Source of the DNA: Streptosporangium oxazolinicum
Lineage (GTDB): Bacteria > Actinomycetota > Actinomycetes > Streptosporangiales > Streptosporangiaceae
Direction of reading: 5' to 3'
Assembly: GCF_039537505.1 (NCBI RefSeq)
Contig: NZ_BAABAQ010000003.1
Location: forward strand, 733,097-797,096
Length of the DNA: 64,000 bases
Numbering within the stretch: position 1 is the first letter of the stretch; every line of letters starts with the position of its first letter. This document shows, piece by piece, positions 24,092-32,596 of this stretch. Position numbers and translations under genes: made by a program. Below the pieces are notes generated by a model. That model searched no databases, was not told where the DNA came from, and was given only the letters and a program-made list of their open reading frames with translations.

Positions 24092-25867
24092 ATGCTTTCG
24101 GATGGTTCCTGGCGGATTATCAGGGTTGGATTAGTAGGTCTGCTCCTTGCGGCGGCGGTCGCGGGCCTGGTGCTCGGCGACACCTGGCTCTGGGTGGCCG
24201 TCGAATGGTCGCCGCCGGCCTACGCGGAGTTCTACGCGCGCGACGGGTTTGACACCCCGACGACCGTGGTGCTGCTCATGGCCGCCCTGGTGAAGGCCGC
24301 GCTCCTGTGGCTGATCCTGCGTGCCCCCGTGCGGGGACCGCTGGACCGCCGGGAGAAGGCGCTGCGCCGACTGCTGTATCTGGCGGTGGCGTACGCCATC
24401 GTGCTGTGGTACCCGGTCGCGCTGCTCCCCGACGCGGTCGACGCGGCGTTCCAGCTCGCGCTGTGGACCGCGATCGACGTCCTCTACCTGCTCGTCATCC
24501 GCTGGCGGTCCCGCGTGCTGCGCGCGGCGGCCGGAACGATGTTCGCGGTCGAGCTGGCCGGGATGGCCAACGAACTGCTCGACGAACTCGACCTCCCGGA
24601 GCTCGGATCGGGCGACATCGTCGGACCGGTCCTGATGCTGGCTGGAATGGCGACGATCGTCATCACGGTCGTCGGGCAGCGGCGCGACGGCCGGTGGAGC
24701 CGCGGCACACAGGTCGCCGGGTGGTTGTCGGTGGGCGTCTACGCGCTGGCGATCCTGTTCAACGTTCTCTTCGTAAGGATCCCCAGCGGCAGTCTGGTGA
24801 CGCTGGTCGTGATGGACGCGGTGGGGCTCGTCAGCACCGTGTGGATCGCGGCGACCGCCCGTGAAATGCCCGTCGAGGGCCGCCCGGCGGACCTTCCGCC
24901 CGTGCGGCGCGTGATCCGCGTCGCGGTGGCGGCCGTGGCCGTACTGCCGATCATCGCACTGATCCACCCGGAGCAGACCCCGCACCTCACCTACACCGGC
25001 CGGTCGATGAACTGCTACGCCCCACCCAGCTTCGGCGACCTGAAACCCGCGGAACGCGACGCCATGTTCCTGTGCCGGGCGCGGAACACGGACGGCGGGG
25101 TCCCGCCCATGTTCCCGGACAGCCTGTCGGACCAGGGGGTCCTCGCGTACGGGCGGGCGCTGTGCCGTACGGAGGACCGCGACGAGCAGAAGGCGATCCT
25201 GACGCGGGCCGGGAGCGAACGGCCCGCCTGGGGCGTGGACCCGTGGGACCTCGTCTACGTCTGCCCGGAGATCATCGGCGCGACCCACCCCGAGCTGCTG
25301 CGGTCGGCCGAGGAGATGAGGGCGGCGGAGACCGCCTACATCACCGAGCAGAACGCGAAGTGCCGCGACCCGTGGCCACGGACGAAGGGTGTCGCCCAGG
25401 CCACGGCCAAATACTTCCTGTTCGTCGACGGCGATCCCGGCTATATGGTCCACGACCCCGACGACGAAGCGGCCGACAGGGCGGCGGAACAGGCTATGGG
25501 GAAGTCCTACGAGGACAGCGTCCTCACCGGGGTGGCCAACAGCGCGGTGCTCGTCGGGCACGTCGCGGACATCGTCAACCTGTGCCTCACGGTGAAGGCC
25601 CTCCGCACCGCGCCGCCACCGCGGACGGCCGGGTGGGATCAGGTCAACGAGGTGCCGATCGTCAGCCGCAGTGGCCGGCTCACCGTGCCGGAGATGGGCG
25701 AGGGCGGAGAGGTGGGCGCGGGCGCCCCGATGCCGAACCTCGCGATCGCGGGAAAGGGCCGCTACCGGCTCCGTGTCTACGTACGGGTCGACGATGCGGG
25801 GGAGGAACAGCACCTGGTCGTCGTGTTCCCGGGTGCGTCGAAGAAGCGGCTCAAGCTGAAGCCGTGA
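24092..25867 (+). CDS. Polytopic membrane protein with large C-terminal soluble domain, unknown
   Basis: 591 residues. About eight hydrophobic segments lie in the first 300 residues (near 10-30, 55-78, 90-112, 115-138, 170-190, 208-228, 233-252 and 277-297). The last 290 residues are soluble and probably outside the cell, with several Cys (MNCYAPP, FLCRARN, GRALCRTED, VYVCPE), a segment NAKCRDPWPRTKGVAQ and a C-terminal beta-rich end. The pattern LSDQGVLAYGRALC recalls small exported actinobacterial domains. I do not recognise the family. It stands alone between two promoter regions. Confidence 0.65.
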   Translation: MLSDGSWRIIRVGLVGLLLAAAVAGLVLGDTWLWVAVEWSPPAYAEFYARDGFDTPTTVVLLMAALVKAALLWLILRAPVRGPLDRREKALRRLLYLAVAYAIVLWYPVALLPDAVDAAFQLALWTAIDVLYLLVIRWRSRVLRAAAGTMFAVELAGMANELLDELDLPELGSGDIVGPVLMLAGMATIVITVVGQRRDGRWSRGTQVAGWLSVGVYALAILFNVLFVRIPSGSLVTLVVMDAVGLVSTVWIAATAREMPVEGRPADLPPVRRVIRVAVAAVAVLPIIALIHPEQTPHLTYTGRSMNCYAPPSFGDLKPAERDAMFLCRARNTDGGVPPMFPDSLSDQGVLAYGRALCRTEDRDEQKAILTRAGSERPAWGVDPWDLVYVCPEIIGATHPELLRSAEEMRAAETAYITEQNAKCRDPWPRTKGVAQATAKYFLFVDGDPGYMVHDPDDEAADRAAEQAMGKSYEDSVLTGVANSAVLVGHVADIVNLCLTVKALRTAPPPRTAGWDQVNEVPIVSRSGRLTVPEMGEGGEVGAGAPMPNLAIAGKGRYRLRVYVRVDDAGEEQHLVVVFPGASKKRLKLKP

Positions 25868-26305
25868 TTCGCGTCCATCGGGCGGTCAAGACGGCCGCCC
25901 GGGACGCGTACGGCCTCCGCGACCCCGTGAACCGGCGGTTACGCCCCCCCGCGCTGCGGAGCAGGCCCGGGAGACCCTTCACACCAGAGTCGAAGTCCAC
26001 GAGCGTCGTCAATGCTATGACCACCGGTTCAAACCGGATGTGAACCAGGCGGGAAGCCGGCCGCGGGGCCGGGGGTGCGGCCACGGGGGCGCCGTGCGTA
26101 AGGTGCCGGGGGCGGTCGCGGGGACGGCCGGACGCGGTCGGTGCCGACTGTGTAGGGGGAGGGCAGCGGATGGCTCACCCAGGCCGACCTTGGAGAACAT
26201 AGGTGGCGGCCCGCGAGGTGAGGTCTCCGATCGCTCCGTGAAGGCTGGCCGGCGATGCCCGGAGGGGGTTTGCGGACCGCTGGCCGACGATCTCCGTGAC
26301 CGGCG

Positions 26306-26377
26306 AAGTTAATACCAGCGGTTTGTTCTGGTTATGCACCTGTAATACCAAATGGTTGACCACTGGTCGGTACCAGT
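26306..26377 (+). promoter_or_regulatory. Operator cluster before the amino-sugar operon
   Basis: Three neighbouring elements share ACCA/TGGT half-sites: ATACCAG..CTGGTTAT (26313-26336), ACCAAATGGT (26347-26356) and the perfect 16-bp inverted repeat ACTGGTCGGTACCAGT (26362-26377). The last has the arms of the DasR/NagR-type site of HutC-family GntR regulators. A HutC-type gene lies in the operon downstream, so autoregulation is likely. The rest of the 565-base gap from 25868 shows nothing clear. Confidence 0.6.
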
Positions 26378-26432
26378 TCTAGCTTGGTTCACCTCACGAC
26401 GCTCCAACTGGCCCAGAGGTGGACGCAACACG

Positions 26433-27563
26433 ATGAACTCAACCCTCCATTCACGCGGCCGCCTCATGGCCGTCACAGCGCTCGCCGCGGCCGGGGCTCT
26501 CCTGCTCTCGTCCTGCGGCTCGAGCGGGGATTCCGGCTCGGCGGCAGGCCCCTCGGCCGAGGCCGGGGGCGGCGACCCGATCGTCGCGCTCCTGCTCCCG
26601 GAGAACCAGACCGCGCGCTACGAGGCACGTGACAAACCGACGTTCGAGAAGCAGCTCGCGGAGAGCTGCCCGAAGTGTCAGCTCAAGTACTACAACGCGG
26701 CGGGAGACGCGGGTAAGCAGCTCAGCCAGGCCGAGTCGGCGCTCACCGAGGGGGCGAAGGTCCTGGTGATCGACCCCGTCGACTCCAACGCCGCCGGCGC
26801 CATGGTCGCCGCCGCCCGCCGGCAGGACGCGAAGGTCATGAGCTACGACCGGGTGATCTACAAGGCCGGTGTCGACTACGGGGTGAAGTTCGACAACGTC
26901 CAGCAGGGCGCTGTCGGTATGCAGTCGCTGATCGACAAGCTCAAGGCGGACGGCAAGACCTCGGGCAACATCGTCATGATGAACGGCGACCCGGTCGACT
27001 CGGGTGCCAAGCCCGAGAAGGACGGCGCGCACAGCGTCATCGACGACTCCGGCTTCACCGTGGCCGCCGAGTACGACACCAAGGGCTGGTCGGCCGCGAA
27101 CGCGCAGAACCAGATGCAGCAGGCCATCACCAAGATCGGCGCCGGGAAGATCGACGGCGTCTACGCCGGCAACGACGGCATGGCCACCGGGGTCATCGCG
27201 GCGCTCAAGAGCGCGGGCGTCGATCCGATGCCGCCCGTCACCGGCCTCGACACGCAGCTCGACGCCATCCAGAAGATGGTCGCCGGTGACCTGTACGAGA
27301 GCACGTACCTGCCGGTCGAGACCGAGGCCCAGATCGGGGCCAAGGCCGCGGCCGCGCTCGCGATGGGCCAGGCACCCTCGGGTGACCTGCTCAACGGCAC
27401 CATCGACGACGGAACGAACAAGGTGCCCGCGTACCTGCTCGAATCCATCGCCGTGACCATGGACAACATGAAGGAGATCCTTCTCGACAGCGGTTACCTG
27501 ACCGTCGAGGAGATCTGCACCGCCGAGTACGCGAAGGCGTGCGCCAAGGCGGGACTGCGGTAG
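26433..27563 (+). CDS. Sugar ABC transporter substrate-binding lipoprotein (XylF/RbsB type)
   Basis: 376 residues. A lipoprotein signal with lipobox LSSC (Cys28) and a type I periplasmic-binding fold: IVALLLPENQTARYEARDKPTFEKQL, ALTEGAKVLVIDPVDSN, VMSYDRVI and VYAGNDGMATG. It resembles the xylose-binding branch, but the operon encodes amino-sugar enzymes, so GlcNAc, ManNAc or a related sugar is more likely. The ATG at 26433 is preferred because it gives a clean signal peptide; the upstream frame to 26352 overlaps the operator. It is the first gene of an eight-gene operon. Confidence 0.88.
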   Translation: MNSTLHSRGRLMAVTALAAAGALLLSSCGSSGDSGSAAGPSAEAGGGDPIVALLLPENQTARYEARDKPTFEKQLAESCPKCQLKYYNAAGDAGKQLSQAESALTEGAKVLVIDPVDSNAAGAMVAAARRQDAKVMSYDRVIYKAGVDYGVKFDNVQQGAVGMQSLIDKLKADGKTSGNIVMMNGDPVDSGAKPEKDGAHSVIDDSGFTVAAEYDTKGWSAANAQNQMQQAITKIGAGKIDGVYAGNDGMATGVIAALKSAGVDPMPPVTGLDTQLDAIQKMVAGDLYESTYLPVETEAQIGAKAAAALAMGQAPSGDLLNGTIDDGTNKVPAYLLESIAVTMDNMKEILLDSGYLTVEEICTAEYAKACAKAGLR

Positions 27564-28604
27564 GTGTCCTCTCTCTCCACCGGTGGTGCCGCCCAGATCG
27601 TCGCGGTCGACCTGGGCGGCACCACGGCGCGTGCGGCGCTCGTCGGCCGGGACGGCGTCGTGACCGCCCGGCTCAGGGAACCCGTACGGCACGGTGCCGC
27701 GCACGAGCAGGTCGCCGACCTCATGACCCGGGTCGCGGGCGACAGCGGCGCCGTGTCCGCCGTGGTCGGGCTGCCCGGACGCGTCGACCGCGTCCGGGGC
27801 CGTCTGCACGTGGCCAGGAACCTCCCCGCGACCGACCTCGGCCGCCTGTCGGCCGAGCATCTCGGCCGGGCCACCGGCCTCGCGGTACGCCTCGCCGGTG
27901 ACGCCGAGCTGGCCGCGGCGGGCGAGGCGTACTTCGGCGCGGGGTCCCGAACGGGAACGACGGCCTATCTCACCATCTCCACCGGTATCGGCGCGGCGGT
28001 GGTGAGCGAGGGCCGAATGCTGGCGGGCCGCGTGTCGGGCTTGCAGATCGGGTTCCTGCACCTGCTCGGCGCCGGACGCCCCATGATCGAGCTTCTCGGC
28101 TCGGGCCAGCGCGTCCGCGAGGTCGCGCGCGAACTCGGCACCGAGGTCGACTACCGCACGCTGACCGAGATCGCCTCCGGGAACAGCGCCGGGAACGACG
28201 CCGAGGACGGCGCGCGAGCCGCCCGCGAGGTGGCGGGCCGCGCGCTCGCCGACATCGCCGACGCCGCGGCGGCGGCCGCGATCCTCATGTGCCACGTCGG
28301 CTCGCCGGACGTGCTCGTGGTCGGCGGTGGGCTCGCCCGTGCCGCGGGCACCGCCCTCCTCGACGAGATCGACCGGCGCGTCCACGACGCCGGAACCTCG
28401 CACGTCTCGTGGGACGTCGAGGTGCGCCCCGCCCGGTGCGGTGACGACGCCGGGCTCCTCGGCGCGGCCGTCTGGCATCTCGCCGAACCGTACGCGACCA
28501 CCGCCGCGACCCAGGACCGGCCCGAGACCCAGGACCGGCCCGAAGCCCAGGACCAGCACAGCATGACCAGGAAGGAAGGAGACGGCGATGACACTGACCG
28601 GTGA
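27564..28604 (+). CDS. ROK-family sugar kinase-like protein, zinc motif absent
   Basis: 346 residues from a GTG directly after the previous stop. The ROK phosphate loop VAVDLGGTTARAAL (residues 13-26), the catalytic Asp region GDAELAAAGE (near 112) and the second phosphate motif TISTGIGAAVV are present. The usual zinc site (GH followed by a CxCGxxGC cluster) is missing: the position reads SGLQIGFLHLLGAG. It probably phosphorylates an N-acyl hexosamine for NanE and NagA, but substrate choice may differ. The C-terminus has a small repeat (QDRPETQDRPEAQDQ). It overlaps the ATPase gene by 17 bases. Confidence 0.8.
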   Translation: MSSLSTGGAAQIVAVDLGGTTARAALVGRDGVVTARLREPVRHGAAHEQVADLMTRVAGDSGAVSAVVGLPGRVDRVRGRLHVARNLPATDLGRLSAEHLGRATGLAVRLAGDAELAAAGEAYFGAGSRTGTTAYLTISTGIGAAVVSEGRMLAGRVSGLQIGFLHLLGAGRPMIELLGSGQRVREVARELGTEVDYRTLTEIASGNSAGNDAEDGARAAREVAGRALADIADAAAAAAILMCHVGSPDVLVVGGGLARAAGTALLDEIDRRVHDAGTSHVSWDVEVRPARCGDDAGLLGAAVWHLAEPYATTAATQDRPETQDRPEAQDQHSMTRKEGDGDDTDR

Positions 28605-29403
28605 GAGAACGGACGCGCACCCGCCACCCGTGCTCGAACTCGAACACATCAGCAAGAGCTTCGGCGCGGTGCGCGCGTTGAGCGACGTCAGCATGAGCGT
28701 CGGCACCGGGGAGGTCGTGGCACTCGTCGGCGACAACGGAGCGGGCAAGTCCACGCTGATCAAGACGGTCGCGGGCGCGCATCCCCGGGACGGCGGCACC
28801 ATGTCGGTCAACGGCGAGCCGGTGTCCCCGCGCAGGCCCATCGACTCGACGCGCCTCGGCATCGCGACCGTCTACCAGGACCTCGCGCTGTGCGACAACC
28901 TCGACATCGTCGCCAACCTGTTCCTCGGGCGCGAGAGGAACCACAGCGGGTTCCTCAGCGCGCTCGACATGGAGCAGGTCGCCGTCGGGCTGCTCAAGCG
29001 GCTCTCCGTGAAAATCAAGGATCTGCGTGCGCCTGTCTCGTCCCTTTCCGGCGGGCAGCGGCAGTCGGTGGCCATCGCGCGGTCCCTGCTCGGCGACCCG
29101 GCGCTGGTGATCCTGGACGAGCCCACGGCGGCGCTCGGCGTGGAGCAGACCGCGGAGGTTCTCCAGCTCATCGAGCGGCTGCGCGCGGAAGGGCACGCGG
29201 TGCTGATGGTGAGCCACAGTCTCGCCGACGTCTTCGACGTGGCCGACCGGATCGTCTGCCTGCGGCTCGGCCGCAGCGTCGCGGAATTCCCCGTCGAGGG
29301 GACCACGGAGGAGCAGGTCGTCGCCGCCATCACGGGCGTCGCCGACAGCAGCGCCCAGAAGCGCCGGACGCGGCGCCACGGCATGACGCGGGAGGGATCG
29401 TGA
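28588..29403 (+). CDS. Sugar ABC transporter ATP-binding protein, single-domain
   Basis: 271 residues with one ABC ATPase domain: Walker A GDNGAGKSTL, Q-loop ATVYQDLAL, signature LSGGQRQSVAI, Walker B LVILDEPTAAL and H-loop VSHSLADV. Ribose-type importers usually have two fused ATPase domains, so this half-size form must act as a dimer. GGAAGGAG lies upstream of the ATG. It lies between the kinase and permease genes of the amino-sugar operon. Confidence 0.9.
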   Translation: MTLTGERTDAHPPPVLELEHISKSFGAVRALSDVSMSVGTGEVVALVGDNGAGKSTLIKTVAGAHPRDGGTMSVNGEPVSPRRPIDSTRLGIATVYQDLALCDNLDIVANLFLGRERNHSGFLSALDMEQVAVGLLKRLSVKIKDLRAPVSSLSGGQRQSVAIARSLLGDPALVILDEPTAALGVEQTAEVLQLIERLRAEGHAVLMVSHSLADVFDVADRIVCLRLGRSVAEFPVEGTTEEQVVAAITGVADSSAQKRRTRRHGMTREGS

Positions 29404-30626
29404 GCACAGCCACGGGCCTCGCCCCCCAGGGCACCGTCCCGGCGGAACCACCTCAGGGAAGCTGGTTCCGTCAGCCCCTGCGGCGGCTGCGTACCGGCGA
29501 TTTCGGGCCGCTGCCCGTCATCCTCGGGCTCGTCGTCATCTCGCTCGTCTTCCAGCTCGCCAACGACCGTTTCTTCTCCCCGCAGAACATCTTCAACCTG
29601 AGCCAGCAGATCGCCTCGACCGGCGTCATCGCGCTCGGCGTCGTGTTCGTGCTGGTCATCGGTGAGATCGACCTGTCGGCGGGGTCGGTGAGCGGCGTGA
29701 CGTCCGCCGCCATGGTCGTGCTGAACATCAACGCGGGCTGGCCGCCGGTTCTGGCGATCGTCCTCGCGGTCGTCTTCGGCGCCGCGATCGGCCTGTTCCA
29801 CGGGGCCGTGTTCACCAAGCTCGGCGTTCCGTCGTTCGTGCTGACCCTGGGCGGGCTGCTCGCCTGGCAGGGCGTTCAGCTTCTCGTCCTCGGCAACCAG
29901 GGCACGATCAACCTTCCCTACGACGGCGCGATCGCCGCGCTCGCGAACACCACGCTCCCGGCGTGGATCGGCTTCGTGATCGCGGTCGTGTACGCGGTGG
30001 GGGCGACGGCCACGACCTTCCGGACCGGCAGGCGGCGGCGCGAGCGCGGGCTGGCCGTACGGCCGCTGACCGGGGGTCTCGTCCGCACGGGGGTGATCAC
30101 GGTGGTGATCCTCGCGGCGACGATCGTCTTCGCGCAGTGGCACGGCATCCCGCTGTCGTTCGTCATCTTCGTCGGGCTCGTCGTGGTCGTCGACGTGCTG
30201 CTGCGCGGCACGACGTTCGGCCGCAAGCTCTTCGCCGTCGGCGGCAACGCCGAGGCGGCCCGGCGCGCGGGCATCCAGGTCGGCACGGTCAAGGTCATCG
30301 CCTTCACGATCGCCTCGTCCCTGGCGGCCTTCGGCGGTGTGCTCGCGGCGTCTCGTCTGTTCGCGGTCAACCAGGCGAGCGGCGGCAGCGACATCCTGCT
30401 GAACGCCATCGCCGCGGCGGTCATCGGCGGCACGAGCCTGTTCGGCGGCCGTGGCAGCGCGTACTCCGCGCTGCTCGGCATGCTCGTCATCGGCGCGGTC
30501 TCCAACGGCATGGATCTGCTCAACCAGACCTCAGCCGTGAAGTACATCATCACCGGCGGGGTGCTCGTCGCCGCCGTCGTGATCGATTCCCTGGCACGAC
30601 GAGGAAGGGCGGCAAGCGGCAGATGA
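29400..30626 (+). CDS. Sugar ABC transporter permease (XylH type)
   Basis: 408 residues with about ten membrane helices. The family signatures are GVIALGVVFVLVIGEIDLSAGSVSG and FGRKLFAVGGNAEAARRAGIQV, the loop that contacts the ATPase. The long middle cytoplasmic loop around TGRRRRERGL is typical of the XylH branch. The GTG at 29400 overlaps the stop of the ATPase gene (GTGA) with GGAGGG upstream. It forms the channel of the amino-sugar importer. Confidence 0.9.
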   Translation: MSTATGLAPQGTVPAEPPQGSWFRQPLRRLRTGDFGPLPVILGLVVISLVFQLANDRFFSPQNIFNLSQQIASTGVIALGVVFVLVIGEIDLSAGSVSGVTSAAMVVLNINAGWPPVLAIVLAVVFGAAIGLFHGAVFTKLGVPSFVLTLGGLLAWQGVQLLVLGNQGTINLPYDGAIAALANTTLPAWIGFVIAVVYAVGATATTFRTGRRRRERGLAVRPLTGGLVRTGVITVVILAATIVFAQWHGIPLSFVIFVGLVVVVDVLLRGTTFGRKLFAVGGNAEAARRAGIQVGTVKVIAFTIASSLAAFGGVLAASRLFAVNQASGGSDILLNAIAAAVIGGTSLFGGRGSAYSALLGMLVIGAVSNGMDLLNQTSAVKYIITGGVLVAAVVIDSLARRGRAASGR

Positions 30627-31645
30627 GTGTCAAGGCGTTTCTCAGACAGGGGTTCATCCCGTTCGGCGAGGCCGTGGCGGAGGAGACCGGGAGGCTCACC
30701 GAGGTCGCCCCCATGCTGCGGGAGCGCGCCCTCGCGGCGGCGGCCGAGATCGGCAGGCCCGCACGGCTCACCTTCATCGGCATCGGGGCGAGCCTCGCCG
30801 CGCTCGCCGCACCCGTCGCGCATCTTTCGGCGCACGGTATCCCCAGCATCAGGCTCAACGCGGCCGAGGCGGGGACCTTCGGCGACGGCGCGACGCTCGT
30901 CGCGCTGTCGCAGTCGGGCCGCAGCCGCGAGACGGTCGACGTCATGCGCGCGGCCACCGGCCGCAGGCTCGCGGTCGTCAACGTCACCGGCTCGCCGATG
31001 GCCGAGGCCGCCGACTCGGTGCTCACCCTCGGCGACCTGCCCGACAGCCTGGCCTCGACGATCGGCTTCACCGCCTCGGCGATGGCCGTCTCGATGCTCG
31101 CCGAGATCTGGACCGACGGCGAGCCGTCGGCGGCGTGGCTGAGCCTGGGAGAGCGGCTGGCGGAGTTCCGCGTGGCGCGGTCCGCGCAGGCCGAGGAGAT
31201 CGCGGGCCTGCTCACGGCGGCGTCCGTCATCGACATGGTGGCGCCGGCCGACCAGATCGGCGTCGCCGAGGGCGGCGCGCTGCTGCTCCGGGAGGTGGCG
31301 CGGGTCCCGGTGGCGCCCTTCGAGACGCGGCAGTACCTGCACGGGCTGATGGAGTCGACCAACCCCACGACCCTGCACGTCATGCTGGACGGCGCCGATG
31401 ACGGGCAGGTCGTCCGGGCCCTCGGCTCGCTCGGCCGGCGGATCGTCGAGTTCCGCCGGGGTCCCGTCTCCCACGACGAGCAGACCTTGGTCGTGCCGAT
31501 CGAGGCACGGAGCCCTCTTGAGGTGCCGATCTTCGTGGCGGTGCTGCTGCAGGAGGTGGCGTTGCGCTCGGCGGGCGCCCGGGGCATCGACCCCGACGAG
31601 TTCCTGTTCCTCGACACCGGCACCAAGCTGGACGACGGTGAGTGA
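30623..31645 (+). CDS. SIS-domain sugar isomerase/deaminase-like protein
   Basis: 340 residues with two SIS domains (about 30-165 and 195-330). The phosphosugar-binding motif is seen in ALSQSGRSRETVDVMRAA and LRLAVVNVTGSPMAEAAD-like segments. In amino-sugar operons such proteins act as glucosamine-6-phosphate deaminase/isomerase (AgaS- or GlmS-tail-like). No classical nagB is present here, so this gene could fill that step. The ATG overlaps the permease stop (ATGA). Confidence 0.82.
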   Translation: MSVKAFLRQGFIPFGEAVAEETGRLTEVAPMLRERALAAAAEIGRPARLTFIGIGASLAALAAPVAHLSAHGIPSIRLNAAEAGTFGDGATLVALSQSGRSRETVDVMRAATGRRLAVVNVTGSPMAEAADSVLTLGDLPDSLASTIGFTASAMAVSMLAEIWTDGEPSAAWLSLGERLAEFRVARSAQAEEIAGLLTAASVIDMVAPADQIGVAEGGALLLREVARVPVAPFETRQYLHGLMESTNPTTLHVMLDGADDGQVVRALGSLGRRIVEFRRGPVSHDEQTLVVPIEARSPLEVPIFVAVLLQEVALRSAGARGIDPDEFLFLDTGTKLDDGE

Positions 31646-31750
31646 GCCGTCCCGCCCGGGTCACACACCGGACGATCGCCATCCATCCGTGCCGTACCAC
31701 CCCCCTGAATACGTTCATCAACGACACTTTCAACGGACACAATCGGGGTC

Positions 31751-32596
31751 ATGTCTAGTTCGCCAGTCCTGCACCGCAAGGTCGCGCAGTACCTCAGGGA
31801 ACGCATCGAGACGGGGAGCATCGCACCCGGGTCGCGCATGCCGTCCGAGCGGGTGCTCGCCGAGCAGTTCGACGTCAGTCGCGTGACGGTCCGCCAGGCA
31901 TTGAAGGATCTTGAAAAGGACGGCCTGGTCAAAGTCGTCGCGGGCGCCCGGTGGGTGCGGCGGGAGGCGCCCGGCCTGGCCGCCGTCCGCCCGGCCGAGC
32001 CGGGGGCGGAGTCGATCGAGGAGGGCGCGACCGGGCTCGTGAGCTTCTCGGACCTCGCGGAGGCGAACGGCCTGACGGCCAGTTCGCGGGTGCTGAAGTG
32101 CCTGACCCGCGCGAGCTCCCTGGACGAGGCGGACCTTCTGGGCATCGCGCCGGGCGCCCCCCTCGTGGAGCTCGTCCGGCTGCGGCACCTCGACGGCATC
32201 CCGACGCTGATCGATTTCTCGCTCATCCCCGAAGGACTGGCTCCGGGGCTGGGTGAGCTCGACTTCACGACGACGTCGCTGTACGGCACGCTCGCCGAGC
32301 AGTACGGGCTGCACGCGATCGCCGCCGACTGCGTCATCGAGGCGCGCGGCGCGGCCCCCGAGATCGCCGAGAGCCTCGGCCTGCCCCCGGGCGACCCCGT
32401 CCTTGAGATCGTCCAGACCACGTTCGACGAGAACCGCCGGGTCGTGCAGTGGTGCCGCAGCGTCTACCGCGGCGACCGTTACCGCTTCCGGGCGGCCCTG
32501 GAAGGCGCGGCCGGCACCTTACGCGGCCCCCGTCCCCGCGCGGCCACCGAGGCGACGGGCCGCGTCGTCCCAGATCTAGCGAGGTTGTACAGATGA
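31751..32596 (+). CDS. GntR-family regulator with UTRA domain (HutC subfamily)
   Basis: 281 residues. The winged helix (about 8-75) has GSIAPGSRMPSERVLAEQFDVSRVTVRQALKDL; the UTRA ligand domain follows (about 95-260) with LGIAPGAPLVELVRLRHLDGIPTLIDFS. HutC-type regulators such as DasR and NagR sense amino-sugar phosphates. It lies inside the amino-sugar operon, and a DasR-like inverted repeat precedes the first gene, so it likely represses this operon. A 105-base gap before it may hold a weak internal promoter. Confidence 0.88.
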   Translation: MSSSPVLHRKVAQYLRERIETGSIAPGSRMPSERVLAEQFDVSRVTVRQALKDLEKDGLVKVVAGARWVRREAPGLAAVRPAEPGAESIEEGATGLVSFSDLAEANGLTASSRVLKCLTRASSLDEADLLGIAPGAPLVELVRLRHLDGIPTLIDFSLIPEGLAPGLGELDFTTTSLYGTLAEQYGLHAIAADCVIEARGAAPEIAESLGLPPGDPVLEIVQTTFDENRRVVQWCRSVYRGDRYRFRAALEGAAGTLRGPRPRAATEATGRVVPDLARLYR

